A DNA stretch of 64,000 nucleotides from Bisporella sp. PMI_857. Taxonomy: Eukaryota > Ascomycota > Leotiomycetes > Helotiales > Helotiaceae. Positions within the stretch are counted from its first letter, which is position 1, and each line of letters opens with the position of its first letter. The stretch is taken from NCBI GenBank assembly GCA_021307315.1, contig JAJSPD010000007.1:372001-436000 (forward strand), given 5' to 3'. Under the pieces are notes generated by a model. The model was given only the letters and a program-made list of their open reading frames with translations, was not told the DNA's origin and searched no databases. A program made the translations under genes and the position numbers. Positions 1-11,400 of this stretch are shown here, in pieces.

Positions 1-424
1 TTGAACTTGGTCTCTGACACAACTGGCATGAGCCCAGTCAGTCATCCTCTCCGAAGCTGACAACATTTCTTTCCATCTACATCTAGAAAGTATTGCATCA
101 ACTAAATACTGGTGCTGCATAACAACGCGATGGTTCGAGGTTTCTGCAATTGCTGACAACTTGTGAGCTGACAAATCGCCATTATTAAGCAATCTATACT
201 GGCCAAATGCTACTGCGTTGTGTGCTGCATGTAATCGCGCTTAAATCCGAGAAACATCATTGATGTCTTGAACGTCAAGATAACTCAGCAAAGCTATCAT
301 AGTTATACTTACAAATTGAGTATAATTATTTCTCTCACAGCCACAATGCAATCGTTATTTTCTGTGCTTAAAGCACGAAAATTGACGAGTACACGCATCA
401 GTCACTAGACGGGGCCAGACAGCA
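1..424. other. Upstream region of the DUF3468 regulator
   Basis: No open frame of useful length on either strand. The last part is presumably the promoter and leader of the regulator gene that starts at 425. No repeat or RNA gene was recognised. Confidence 0.4.
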
Positions 425-2257
425 ATGGCTAAAATATCGCCAAGAAACAAAGAGAAGCAACAATTTTCATTTAAAATCGTGTCTTTTGGAGACGGGGAAG
501 AGAAGCAAGAATCAATTCCGCGGCGGCCCGCTCGAGAATTGCCATTTATAGTCAGCAATGCTCAGCAGCGATATCAAGACGCGAACACCAAGACCTATAT
601 CAGAAAACATGTCATGCATGATCATGTTCAGAGAGGCAAGACAGATCTATCAAACTCTGTGACCAAAAAAATTATTCCTAGGCTAGAGATCCAGAATAGT
701 AGGAAAGGCACTAGAGGGTTAAGTAAAGGTTCGCATGCGCACGGGGATCCAAAAGTACAAGAGATACCTCCCATCAATACATTCGTTGAAAGTTATGAGC
801 ACGAGCTTTGGGACGATTTGGTGAATGGTGAGCTCGGGGAAGTGGAAGATGACATATTGTCACCCAATCCAAGAAGTATTCTTGGTGCGGGAAGAGTTGA
901 CCCGTAAGTGTACACAAAAGTCCTATATCTGTTGGGAGCGAGACTAATATAAAATCCAGGTTCGGCACCTATCCCATACCAGCTACCAAATTATCTCATT
1001 TACTGCTTGATCACTGTAAGACGGCAACTGTTTCCTTCCTCGGCGTTGACTCACGTTAAGATGTAAGGCTAACATCGTTGATTAACGAAAGTCGTCTCGA
1101 TCGTAGCACCGGCCCTAATCCCCCTCCCGTTCTGCACCTCAGATGTCTTCAACCCCTTCAAGACGATATGGTGCCGCTACTCACTGGATGACGCTCTCAT
1201 GTTTCAAGGGATCCTGATAGTAGCATCCGCTCACCTCGAAGTCCTCACCCGTCAAGCAAGCACCCAAGAAACGCTATTCTACGAGTGCGAAATCGCCAGA
1301 ACCGTGAACGAAAGGCTTGGGACAGCAGATTTGGCCATGAGCGACAGCACAATCGTCAGCGTCACACTCTTGGCAGCAGCCGAAAGCCTTCGCGGCAACA
1401 CCGAAAAGCTTCTCATCCATGTCTCCGCCCTGGAAAAGCTGGTAGAGATGCGCGGCGGCATAACCACGCTCGGCTACAATGGCCTGTTACAGATGACTCT
1501 CAGCTGGGTGGATCTCACAACGAGCGCCATCGTCAGATCTCCTCCTCGATGGCCGCATATCAAATGTACAAACACGATATCCCGAGAGCTCTTCGCAGCC
1601 ATGCGATCCGCTCTCAGAGTTACGGCTCGCGATCCGGACGCAGAAGTGGCTTTCCTCGCACGGGGCGACTTTCCGACGATCTTCCAAAATCTTCGGATGC
1701 TGTCGGTGATGCTGGGGGCGGCAAGGGAGGTGAAAAGAGTGAGCTACAGCAGCGTATTCTACTTCTGCAGCATGAGATTCTATCTCGAGCATTGCCTGCT
1801 TAGCCTACCGGCCCCTAAGCCTTTCGAATGCGCGGATGGCACGGTAGCGGAGCTGTCCAAGCTTGCCTCCCTAATATATCTTCATCGGGTACTTAGAGAG
1901 TTTCAGCCCGAGGTGGGAGCTCTGGTCGCCCTTAAGAACCAGATTATGAGCCTCTGCGACCGAATGGAAAGTTTAGCCAGTCATTCCCAGAGAGAGGCCT
2001 TGCTCTGGGTTCTAATTTGCACAGGAACCTGCTTTATTGGCGAGGCAGAGAAGGCTTTCTTCGCTGAGAGGATGGCAGTCTTGGCGGCTAGTTTAGGGCT
2101 TCGGACTTGGGCAGACGTGGAACTTGTTCTGATAAAATTTCTATGGATCAAGGGAATATACAAGGAGAAGTGCGATGCGTTATGGAGGGAGTCGGAACTG
2201 TATATTAGTGCTGGTCCTTGGCTAGAAATGCTAGGTGTTGATGTGAGGATGAGATGA
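425..2257 (+). CDS. Fungal DUF3468 ('tachykinin family'/Fungal_trans_2-like) regulator-like protein
   Basis: Predicted exons are 425-903, 960-1015 and 1092-2257, giving 566 aa; all three joins keep frame (GTAAGT and GTAAGA donors, AG acceptors). The N-terminal part is basic and has the pattern usual for this family, with RKHVMHDHVQR near residue 60 where a DNA-binding domain might be expected, but there is no Zn2Cys6 cluster. The long C-terminal half (from about residue 190) is alpha-helical and includes a segment typical of Fungal_trans_2/DUF3468 proteins (LEKLVEMRGGITTLG). Such proteins are usually annotated as transcription-factor-like or 'tachykinin family'; their biochemical role is mostly unknown. 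The gene is convergent with the Ser-rich gene downstream. Family placement is fairly sure; a regulatory role is inference. Confidence 0.8.
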
Positions 2258-2690
2258 CAATATCAACAGACATTCTTATTCGCTAGGATTGCCCCAGGCT
2301 CCATAAATAACATGTTTATTAGAAATGTTGAAGGTTTCATTCAAATAAACGTGACACTTATACATATTAACCACTCTATTCCAGTATCATGACATCGTTA
2401 CTGAAAATTATAGCATCTTCCGCACAACTCAATACATATCTCATTTCATTTCAATCCATATCCAGATTTCAAACAGAAACCAACGGCCTATATTATATCA
2501 CTTGTGGCCTAAAGCCTGCCAGGCGACCTTTAGACAAGCCGAAATGACTACACGCATGCTATAGCTCTTTCGAGGCAAAGCCCACATGGTGCCAAAATCA
2601 GACCTAAAACGCCTACATCAATCATGTAATCTTGTGCACAACCCAACGCAAGGCCCCGTAAATTAAGTTGCATTTTGGGAATATTACGAC
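2258..2690. other. Convergent intergenic region
   Basis: AT-rich spacer between two convergent genes, probably holding both 3' UTRs. No open frame, RNA gene or repeat seen. Confidence 0.4.
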
Positions 2691-4910
2691 TCAGTCATCA
2701 TCAATCGTAATTGGGTTTCTCGTCGTTCCTCTCTTTGCCCCTCTTGGACCACGCCGCTTGTCCAACTTATTGAGAATCTCAAAAGAGAATATAGAATCCT
2801 CGATCGAGGCAGCTCGCCGACTAGATCCATAGTTAGGTGTATTATAGCCTGAGGAGCTTGGAGTTTCCATGCCGGAAGACGATAGGCTGATGTTAAGATT
2901 GTTGAACCCGAGAGAGGATGCCGACGTAGGAGTATCTGCACCTGAGGAAGAGGAGCTAGTTCTGAATGGTTCATGTTCCCGTGAAAAGAGCCCGGCGCGA
3001 GGAGTCTTCGATGATGAGGAGTTCGACGTGTTGGTGCTCGGGGCCGCATTAACCGTACTGAGACTTCTGACCGTGGCCGGAAGCTCGACCACAAGTCTGG
3101 AATTCTGTCTTCGAATACGGCCATAAGAGCTGCTCTCCGACTCTGACCCCGAGAACCATTTTGAGTTGCCGCGTGTTGGTTTGCCGACTCGGCCACTTCT
3201 AGTGATATCAAGGTGACTTTTATGCTTCTCGGTTAGAACATTTTTGTTCCCACCGGACACGAGTCGGGTTTTTATGACAATGGAAGGAGGTTCTGCTCGA
3301 TATTTCTCAATCTGGCCAAGTTCCCTCATTACTTCTAAGGCAAATTTGATGTTGGTGAACCGTTCTAGCTCAGCAAGGAACTCTTTGCATTCCAAACAAG
3401 GAGCCTTATCCATTGAAATTACGGCTTCAAGTTTTGGTCGCCGCTGGCGTAACTCCTTCAACATCCTCAGATTAGGAATCCCGGTCACAGGATCTGAGCA
3501 ATAATGTAGTGTGAACATCAACGCCAGGCGTTTTTCAACATGGCACCCTTGATATTGGCCTGGCCATTGCTTGTCATAATAATGCTTGGGGAGTTGATGG
3601 CCAACAAGACTGCAGAACTCTTTTATTGCTTCGGTCCAAATCTCACCATCTAATAATTGTTGGTTCCCAGTTGCTCCTGGGCGCCATCCTGACAAAGAGT
3701 TCACCAATGGCTTATCAGAACCTTTCTTACGGATACTACCAAACGTGCGATGTTTGGCCGTGTCTGCAGTTTCAGCTTTTATCTCTTCTACCGGTGTTAG
3801 AAGCTGAATTGTTGCTTGAAAACGCCGGATGACAAGATTTGAATGTGTGACCATGGCCAGCTCCGGGGTATGGGAAGGCGCTAATTCATCGTTTTGTGTC
3901 TTAAGCAGATGGGCAAGAATTCTGCAGCGCTCCTTAAACCCTGTGCTCTGCTCTGTTGGGTTGCGTACTAAAGGAGGACGAACTGAAATGGAAGAACGCT
4001 GAGCAAATACTAGGCTGCTAGGGGATGTCGCAGAAACGGTCTCAAAGGAATGGCTAACAGGTCTGCCATTTGAAGTTGAAGATGTTGGTCGATTTCGTGG
4101 TAAAGCTGGAAGGTCTGGTTCAGATCCTGAAACACCAGTCCATAGAAAATGAGGAGAACTACGAGCTTCACCGACTCGACTTTGTAAATATGGAGGTGAA
4201 GGAGAGCGAAGTGAAGACAGCAAAAGCTCGTCATTTCTGTCATCCGACCGAGGAGACGTAAACCTTACTACCTCCTCTTCCAGCTCTGGGCTGGCCGTGG
4301 CATGCCGGAATGGAGAGCAGCACTCCACAGATGGAAGAATTAATCCACCTTCGAGCTCTGGACTTGGTGACACCAGTTCAAAGGATGATTGGGGAAGGCG
4401 AGACTCTCGAGGAGCCTCCTGATCGGAAAAGTACATGGGGGAAGGACTTCTCAACTCCGTTTCTCTTTGAATTTGCTGCTCCTCATTCTGCTCCTCACCC
4501 CATGGCAAGTCCATTCCTCCATAGCGATCTTTCCCCGTGATTATAGTTCTTCCTGGGTTTGCCGCAACTTGTGGTGTGACAAGGATGGGCGAACTGAAAA
4601 TATATGCCCCATCTCGAGGGTTTGAAACTGGGGACGGGAATGGCTCAGGGGAATCTTCTAGGAGGACTCGTGGCTGGATCACAGCAGGACGGAGCGCAGT
4701 AGGTTGGAAGAGTCGCCGAACGGTAGGTGGAGCGCCGGAGATAGGCAACGCCGAAGCCAATATAGAGACGTGTCTATGATCATACTTCATTCCAGATATA
4801 TGATCCCGAAGAGCTATAATAGAGGCGTTCTCTGGTCGAGGCATCCCAAACGAATCAAAACCAGCTCCTTTACTAGCCTTCCTCTTACGTGTGGGGCGGG
4901 TTTTCGCCAT
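2691..4910 (-). CDS. Ser-rich protein with deaminase-like zinc motif
   Basis: Single-exon gene of 739 aa. The frame is open further upstream, but only from a TTG, so the ATG at 4910 (MAKTRPTRKRK, a basic, possibly nuclear-targeting start) is chosen. Residues about 75-330 and 590-730 are low-complexity, rich in Ser, Pro and acidic residues, probably disordered. Residues about 420-560 form a compact globular stretch with H-V-E at 457-459 and P-C-L-E-C at 504-508. This H-x-E ... P-C-x2-C arrangement is the zinc signature of the cytidine deaminase superfamily; the 44-residue spacing is longer than in APOBEC-type enzymes, but several fungal deaminase-like families have longer insertions. Function is not known; the deaminase fold is an inference from the motif. 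It could instead be an unrelated zinc-binding or structural domain. Confidence 0.75.
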   Translation of the reverse strand: MAKTRPTRKRKASKGAGFDSFGMPRPENASIIALRDHISGMKYDHRHVSILASALPISGAPPTVRRLFQPTALRPAVIQPRVLLEDSPEPFPSPVSNPRDGAYIFSSPILVTPQVAANPGRTIITGKDRYGGMDLPWGEEQNEEQQIQRETELRSPSPMYFSDQEAPRESRLPQSSFELVSPSPELEGGLILPSVECCSPFRHATASPELEEEVVRFTSPRSDDRNDELLLSSLRSPSPPYLQSRVGEARSSPHFLWTGVSGSEPDLPALPRNRPTSSTSNGRPVSHSFETVSATSPSSLVFAQRSSISVRPPLVRNPTEQSTGFKERCRILAHLLKTQNDELAPSHTPELAMVTHSNLVIRRFQATIQLLTPVEEIKAETADTAKHRTFGSIRKKGSDKPLVNSLSGWRPGATGNQQLLDGEIWTEAIKEFCSLVGHQLPKHYYDKQWPGQYQGCHVEKRLALMFTLHYCSDPVTGIPNLRMLKELRQRRPKLEAVISMDKAPCLECKEFLAELERFTNIKFALEVMRELGQIEKYRAEPPSIVIKTRLVSGGNKNVLTEKHKSHLDITRSGRVGKPTRGNSKWFSGSESESSSYGRIRRQNSRLVVELPATVRSLSTVNAAPSTNTSNSSSSKTPRAGLFSREHEPFRTSSSSSGADTPTSASSLGFNNLNISLSSSGMETPSSSGYNTPNYGSSRRAASIEDSIFSFEILNKLDKRRGPRGAKRGTTRNPITIDDD

Positions 4911-7900
4911 GATGGATACTACTAGTGAGGTTAATTTGCTGACAGAATGAGACGGAGAGAACTGTGCCTCACGTTGCTGAAGAATATGATCGATGGAAAG
5001 TCCGCTGGAGGAGAAATACCGATGTCCACTTGTCTTAAGATGAGCCAATGTCAAAGGTGAGTGTGGAATCGCAGGTGTAGCAAGAATTGACTTAGCTCTA
5101 GCAAAGCTAGAAAAGGAAATAATGAAATGAGTGCGGTGAGTTCAATTCAGAAAGGATGTACGTGTATCAGAGCAAAAGGCAAGGAGTTGAGTATGATGGT
5201 GTTTATGCAAGACTGGAAGATCAGAGACTTGGTTGAAGACGCGTTGACGCGTGGAATTGGCAAGACCAACTCAGGACAGCCTCACAGGTGCCTGGGTGAC
5301 GAGAAGGAAGGAGCGACTCAAGTTATGGTACCTGGATTTCAATTGACTCTACTAAGTTCATGATGTAGCTGTATAGAGTGAAATCCATCAAGTAGATAAG
5401 AAGAGGCTCATCACCAAGCCTTGTGAGAATGGATGATCTGGCTCTCGAGTGTGAAAACGGTATTTAAAAGTCTGTGCATTAGTCAAATTCAGGAGACTGT
5501 TTGAACTTGACTTGTCACAAAATCATGGCCGGGGAGCTGCCAGTTCCCCGACAGCATGATGGTATGCCAGCCTCTTCTGCCTGCTGCGAGTCACCAGAAG
5601 CATCTATGGATATTTAAGGCAATCAAGTGTATTGGGAATATAAGACATGTATTATCCGTTTCAAACGAGGAGAAAATTTCTGTGTTCAGCCGAAATGGGA
5701 ATGTTCATGTATAGTTAGGCTGTTGTTCAGCAGCATTGCGGTTTACATGTATAAAATTCCGACTCATTTTAAATTTCGTTGAATTTTTAGTATCATAGGA
5801 AGTAGTGAATAGACAAGATGGGAACAGTGATCTTTTTCAAAATCACAGCTCATAAATTTTGGGGTGATATTTATTATCTGGAGCGCGTTGGGCGCTTGAT
5901 GGCTTGCAAGAGGATAATATGTAGGGATGGCGTCGAAGTCACGAAAACGAATAAATATGGTATGACGATCCTAGAAGCTGAATACTAGGCGTGATTATAC
6001 AACGCACGGCGGATAATTTACACTTCTATCTCACTCTGCACTGGCTAGACCAAGCTAATGGATCTGATGGCTAAGGAATGAGTAGTATAGACATGAAGTT
6101 TCGGTGTAGAGAGTCAGTTCTATGACAATTTTGAGGGACACCTGCAGACTTGTTGCTTTACACATTTTCAAACAAGCGTTTGGGCGAACGTCCGCATATT
6201 GATTCTTCATATCGAAAACAATGCTACTGTGCTTATCTGTTGTTGGGTATCCTGAGTATTGGTGGTCGCTTTCATCAAACATGATCTAGCAGCGGTGAAG
6301 GAGAGCCTTGAGGAGACTAAAGGAGAAGCGTTGGATGTAGATGGCACTTTTTCAGCCATGAATCGCACTATACGATCCATCGAGTGTAGCCGCCGCAGCT
6401 TGACAAATTAGATAAAAATATTAGGGCACAGACTTATTAAAACCTGAAAAAAAAGCAGGCACGTCAGTTTTGCTGGTCAAGGGACTTCTTCTACTCCTTT
6501 TTGGATCAGGCCCGATTCTGTCACGAACCATTTCATGTCAGCAATATCGAGCAGAAAAGCCTCATATACGCAGAAGGTGTACTGTCAGGCTCTTTAAGTG
6601 GTTACAAGCAGACGAACTGAAGCTTTCGAAGATGTGCAGCACCAGCAACCCGAGTCAAGTCCTTGCAGGTTTCATGGTATTGGGAAGAACATGAGTAGAC
6701 TTTCTAGCCCTAGACAGTAAGCGAGGGTCGTGGCGATGTTGCTGCCCAATGCCAGATGATCATCGTCAGCATCGGGAATTGTTAGATACTCGCTAAAATG
6801 CGCTTTGTTCTTGAAGAATGCCACTCAATTTCGATATCAAGTCAAAATGTCGTAAAGCGGAATCCGCCATCTGGATTGTGAATAGAGGCGGAAAAAGCGG
6901 TTAATGAACTGAGTTTCGGTGGCTTTCCAACCACTGGTGTTCGACTTCCCGTTTACTAGTCTACTAGGCTAGACGCTTTCCAAATTCCTTTGCGGCTTCT
7001 AGCTTCGCACCAGGCAGGGCTGCATGTTGTGAACTGACTTCGGATCTGATTGATTGACATCTTCATCCTGGTCATTGGCTGGTGATGCTGGTAAATATAT
7101 CTTCAGGAAGTTCAAGAAGCTGAACTATCCCATGCTAGTTCTGAGGATCATGCCTGGTCTATGCAAAAATCAGACCAAATTTTGATCCCGGTGTTATTTT
7201 AGAAGAGGCTTGAGGAGATTCTGCCGATCGTTTGGGTCAACTAAGGGCCACACCCACTTGGTAAAGAAACTCTGAATGTGCCATTTGGCTCCCATGACGG
7301 TGTTAGGCTATTCTGGATACGGAAACCTCCGTACAGTTTCCGCAGTAATGTTCAACCTCAACTATCTGTTCGTCGGGAAAGAGAGCTAATAATAAAGCTG
7401 TATAGCATACGAATCTTACTGACAAAAAGTGACAGTCTCTCTCTCCTTCGTCTTTATTGTTGCAATATATCGAACTTTTGTGAATGATTTTCTTGTCAAG
7501 CAGCGATCAACAGATTGGGGGCGTTCCTCACCTTGATGCATGGCTTGCGCAGTTTGCACTATTGCTGCAAGCTTTAGCGCGACTACTTTAGCAAGTGCTC
7601 TATGTCTGGTTTATACTGGTATTGTGACATGACCATCTTCACTTTGGCCATCAGAACTTGACGACTCGTCAGCAGGTGTCAGAGGGTGCTTCAACTATGT
7701 TTTTAGCGTCGCTAACTATGTGGGCAACTCAAGCCGACCGGCAAATCTAGCGGCTTCCCATGACCCTGAACCTGGAAACTGCTGGATAATGCTAAGTTTG
7801 CGCAGCAAAAACAGGCTCGTTGTGTTCTAAGAGTCTGCATTAGCATTAGCATTAGCCTTATCATTTCATCGTTTATCTAATGTTGTTGGGAGCTGCAGAT

Positions 7901-9106
7901 TTGGGGGCTCTTAAGTTATCACCTGTAGCTGGAGCTATTTCGCTCGGAAAGATTGACCAAATGCAAAGACTGCACCGTATCAATCAAGAAAACTTGCCAT
8001 GAACAGAGCCTGATCATAAATCATCGTCTTAAGCTGCAGGATGTGTCTCGCACTTTGCCGTGGCGGAGATGAATTCTATAAGTTGCTGTTGATTTGATAT
8101 GCCCAGTCGATTGGTTTCCCAAAAGAGTCAAGCACATCGCAGGCATTAGGAGATGAAACTCATGCAATCTTCTAGAAGGTTTAAAAGCTTCTAGCGGCAC
8201 AGGGGGGTATCTCCACTGCCATGGCGGACAACACGACAACTAGTGGTTCAAGTGTCGATCCGGTGGTTCTGCTTCGGGCCCAGCGAGCTGATACGGTCAT
8301 AGTATCGCTTTTTGTGTCTCTGAATGGTACGGCAGGACGGATGTCTTATCGAAAGAAAGGAACTGCATATTTCTTATTGCTGCTATTTGATCCTTTCTTC
8401 AGTCCTGATTCGCTGTCGGTTGCTGATCATTGCTCTGACCTCCTAAGGGTTACTACCGCATTCTGAACCAACTCCAGAGCAGGGGAAGCGCATGCAAGAT
8501 ATTTTGTTTTGGGGTCGCGAATAATGTTACATAGCTTGAGAAATAATCCGAAGAAACACAAGCCAGACAAAATTGTACTATGGAGCGAGCCGGTCTTTGC
8601 TGGCCAGCTTTTTTTTTTCACTATGCCTGTTGTAGCAGAAAAGTGGTGCAGCTGGTAACGATGCTGCGTAATTTCGGAGGGGGAGCGGCTTTTGCCCTGA
8701 TAACCCTTCAATATGTAAGTGATTGCCTTATTGTACAGTAGGAGTAGCAATAATGACAATTGCTGCACCGGAATTTGCTTTTCCCAGCATAGGCTTTCGC
8801 TTCTGCCTGTCTCAAGCATCTGCAGGATCCGAGCGTTATCAATCATCAAGGAAGAAGCAAACTGCGTTGGCCGTCAACAATGGCAAAGTCAATCGTGACA
8901 GGGTGCCAAAGCCCTAAAAAGAAATTTTATGGGAGCTTCGACCACCATGAAAAAGTAATCACATGAAGACTCTAGAAGCTTTAGAAGACTGATGGAAGAC
9001 ACACGGTCCAAGGGGAAGAAAGACGACAGGGGTTTTAAGCCAACCCATCCCAGAAACTCCAATGCCATGAGGCCGGATTTAGAATTTGCAAGGCTCCCAC
9101 GTTGCC

Positions 9107-9107
<1 letters not shown>

Positions 9108-9139
<32 letters not shown>
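9108..9139 (+). repeat. 32-nt uninterrupted A tract
   Basis: A homopolymer of 32 A on the plus strand. It forces a poly-Phe run in the minus-strand frame that crosses it, so that frame should not be called a gene. It may be a replication-slippage tract or the remnant of a poly(A) tail; no convincing target-site duplication was found around it. Confidence 0.9.
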
Positions 9140-9142
<3 letters not shown>

Positions 9143-10928
9143 AGCGAGCTGCAGCATAGGGGGCGGGCAAGGGTCGCTGTGATGCATTCTCGGCCCATGC
9201 TCGCCGATCTGGGTGGTGGCCGTTCGAAATTGCGCTACTGTATGGGAGGAGGATGTTGACTGTCATGTCTTGGACTTTTGTCCTGCATCTTCTGCGATTC
9301 AATGCCATAAAGCATGAGTGGTTGACCACCCTCCATCTTTAGCATTAAAGCAGGCTTTGGTCGCGTGGCAGCCACTACAATGATATATGTTGCTTTGATT
9401 TTGTGGGCTCTTGCATCGAGTGCATCTAGCAATATTTTTTTTCGTGTTAAGAGGATAATTGAGAAAGTTGAACTCTTGCTTCACGAGTCAGAGGTCTTCC
9501 AAAAGGTTCTGCGTCACACTGAAGCGCGTCCTGTGCCGGCGGTGAGACATGCCTACTGATAGCATCTTATTTCTATCGCGTTTGCTACGTTATTCCGTCG
9601 CTAAGATGAGCTTTTCAACTTGATATTTCTTTCCAGTGTGTGGGCCAGAAAGGGCAGCTAATTAAGCTCCTTTTCACTCCCTGAGTTAAGCTGAAAAAGG
9701 GGGTTCGAAACTCGAAACTAAAGGCTTGGTCATATGTTTTGAAATCATTGAATACGACGCTGCCTATGCTCAATTTTAGAGCAGACGCAAAAGAGGTCAG
9801 ACCACACCCAGCGGTGTGTTCAATAGGTGGTCCTTGCAGAATCCAGGTAACTGAACGTCCCGGGAGCTCTCCCGTCATTTTCTAAAAGCACAGATGGAGC
9901 TGGACGAACGATGCCCTACTCTCTTTCTTGCCTCCTCTCAGCGATGGCTCATGATCAAGAGATTGAAATATTTCACGGGAAGACAATGACGGTGAAATCT
10001 GAGCAGCGTACTTATATCTTTTCTTTTGTAATTGAGCAAGTTTCACGGGTTTACTCTTCTGCTGCAAGTCCTGACTCCTGAGTGATGGATGGTGGAAGAG
10101 TGGCTGTGCTGTCATGCCCCATGTCATTGAGCGGCGGCCTTGCTGTATATTCCAACCTCTTTGAAACGAGTCATCTGGGGGGCTCGCGGAAAAAGCCTGC
10201 CGCTGTGAGCTTCTTTTTCCATCCGACTGGAAGCAGATAAGCCTCGGTTGTTAGTGGTGTTTCCGGTTCTACCGAATCCCCAGGGCAGAAGTCTGCTTGT
10301 TTGGTGAGGACAGAAGGAGTGACGCTATTCTGCCATCGACTCGCTGCTGTCGTTGCGCTGCCAAACAAATAATGACTTAAGGCTGTGTTTCAAGACAAAC
10401 TCTAAACCTGTTGCGCTCCTGGAGGACGTAGGGAACTGTGCATCACAGCCTAAAACAGGAGGGTAACACGCGTGGAGCCTCTTAGAGGTGGAGCGGGCAC
10501 ATTAAGCAGTGAAATGAGGCGACTAGAGAGCTGGCGATCTCCAGATGGTCATCTTGGCCCTGCGTTTGCGGAGTGAATGTCTGGCATAGAGGGGGGCGCC
10601 ACGGGTGGTCAGTGAGGAGGAGGAGAGCGAGTTTAGCAAAGACTACTACTACTTTATTGTACAGGATGTGGATGGACGGACTCGGCGAGATTGAGCATGG
10701 AGCAATATTACAGTCCGGTTTGCTGCCTTGATTTTGAGCCGTATGAAAAGAAGGGGGCAAGCCTTCGATGCAAGCACTCGAACTGGAATGCCGAATTCCA
10801 CTTTAACCTTCTAGAAGGCATCCCTGGCGAGCCTGACAGAGCACGGCAGGGTAGGTCAGGGCAGGCCGTGGCGCTCAGCACTGAGGGGGACAGGCGTGGC
10901 CCCCTGAGATACAAGCCCGTATCCTGGT

Positions 10929-10955
10929 CATGGAAGCATTATTCATGCTTCCATG
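10929..10955. repeat. Perfect 11-bp inverted repeat with 5-nt loop
   Basis: Arms at 10929-10939 and 10945-10955 (CATGGAAGCAT / ATGCTTCCATG) flank the loop TATTC. The arms are perfect complements, so a stable hairpin could form in DNA or RNA. It is in the gene-poor region about 2.2 kb upstream of the C2H2 regulator; no U-tract or other terminator feature follows it. Confidence 0.8.
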
Positions 10956-11400
10956 CGCTAGCAATGCTGTTGTAACTTGTAACGGTTGGCTTTTTTGTTA
11001 TTGTTAATTTCCAAAAGGGCTCCAAGACTTGAGGAGGTGGTAATAATAGAAGCTTTGGAAGCTTTTGATCCGTGGCTCACGTACAAGAAGGTGTATTGCA
11101 ACGTCCATTATCCGACCCTGTTCAATGACGAAGGGCCGGCGTACCTACGAATTGATTGCCTCCCCTGACATCTTCGTTATAGATATAGACATACCTATAA
11201 CTATAGCTATAGGATACTTTGTCATAGTTGCCTCTGGCAAGAAGCTGCTGGAAATTCAACCGACGTCGATACATATCTGGCTAGCTAAAGTGACACCTAT
11301 CAAGGCGCTGCATTAGGGGACAAGATACAACCTACTTTACCAGAATCTCAGATATCAACGGCAGGTAAATTTGACCAACACAAAAAAGGAAACCCTGCAG

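Larger units (their letters stand above)
4911..11400. other. Long gene-poor region
   Basis: About 6.5 kb with only short frames that lack domain-like composition, most of them opened by non-ATG starts. Frequent stops in all frames and short simple repeats (for example three copies of a 6-nt unit near 7842-7860) are seen. The first few hundred bases hold the promoter and leader of the Ser-rich gene. No transposase, reverse transcriptase or RNA gene was recognised. It could carry non-coding transcripts or heavily decayed elements. Confidence 0.4.

Noticed and set aside
8691..9139. SINE-like element ending in the A tract, with a GGGAGCG match on both sides
   Set aside because: The direct repeat is only 7-8 bp with a nearby mismatch, no polymerase III boxes or related copies were seen.
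8889..9329. 146-aa minus-strand frame
   Set aside because: It is opened by the A tract, which encodes poly-Phe, and has no family resemblance.
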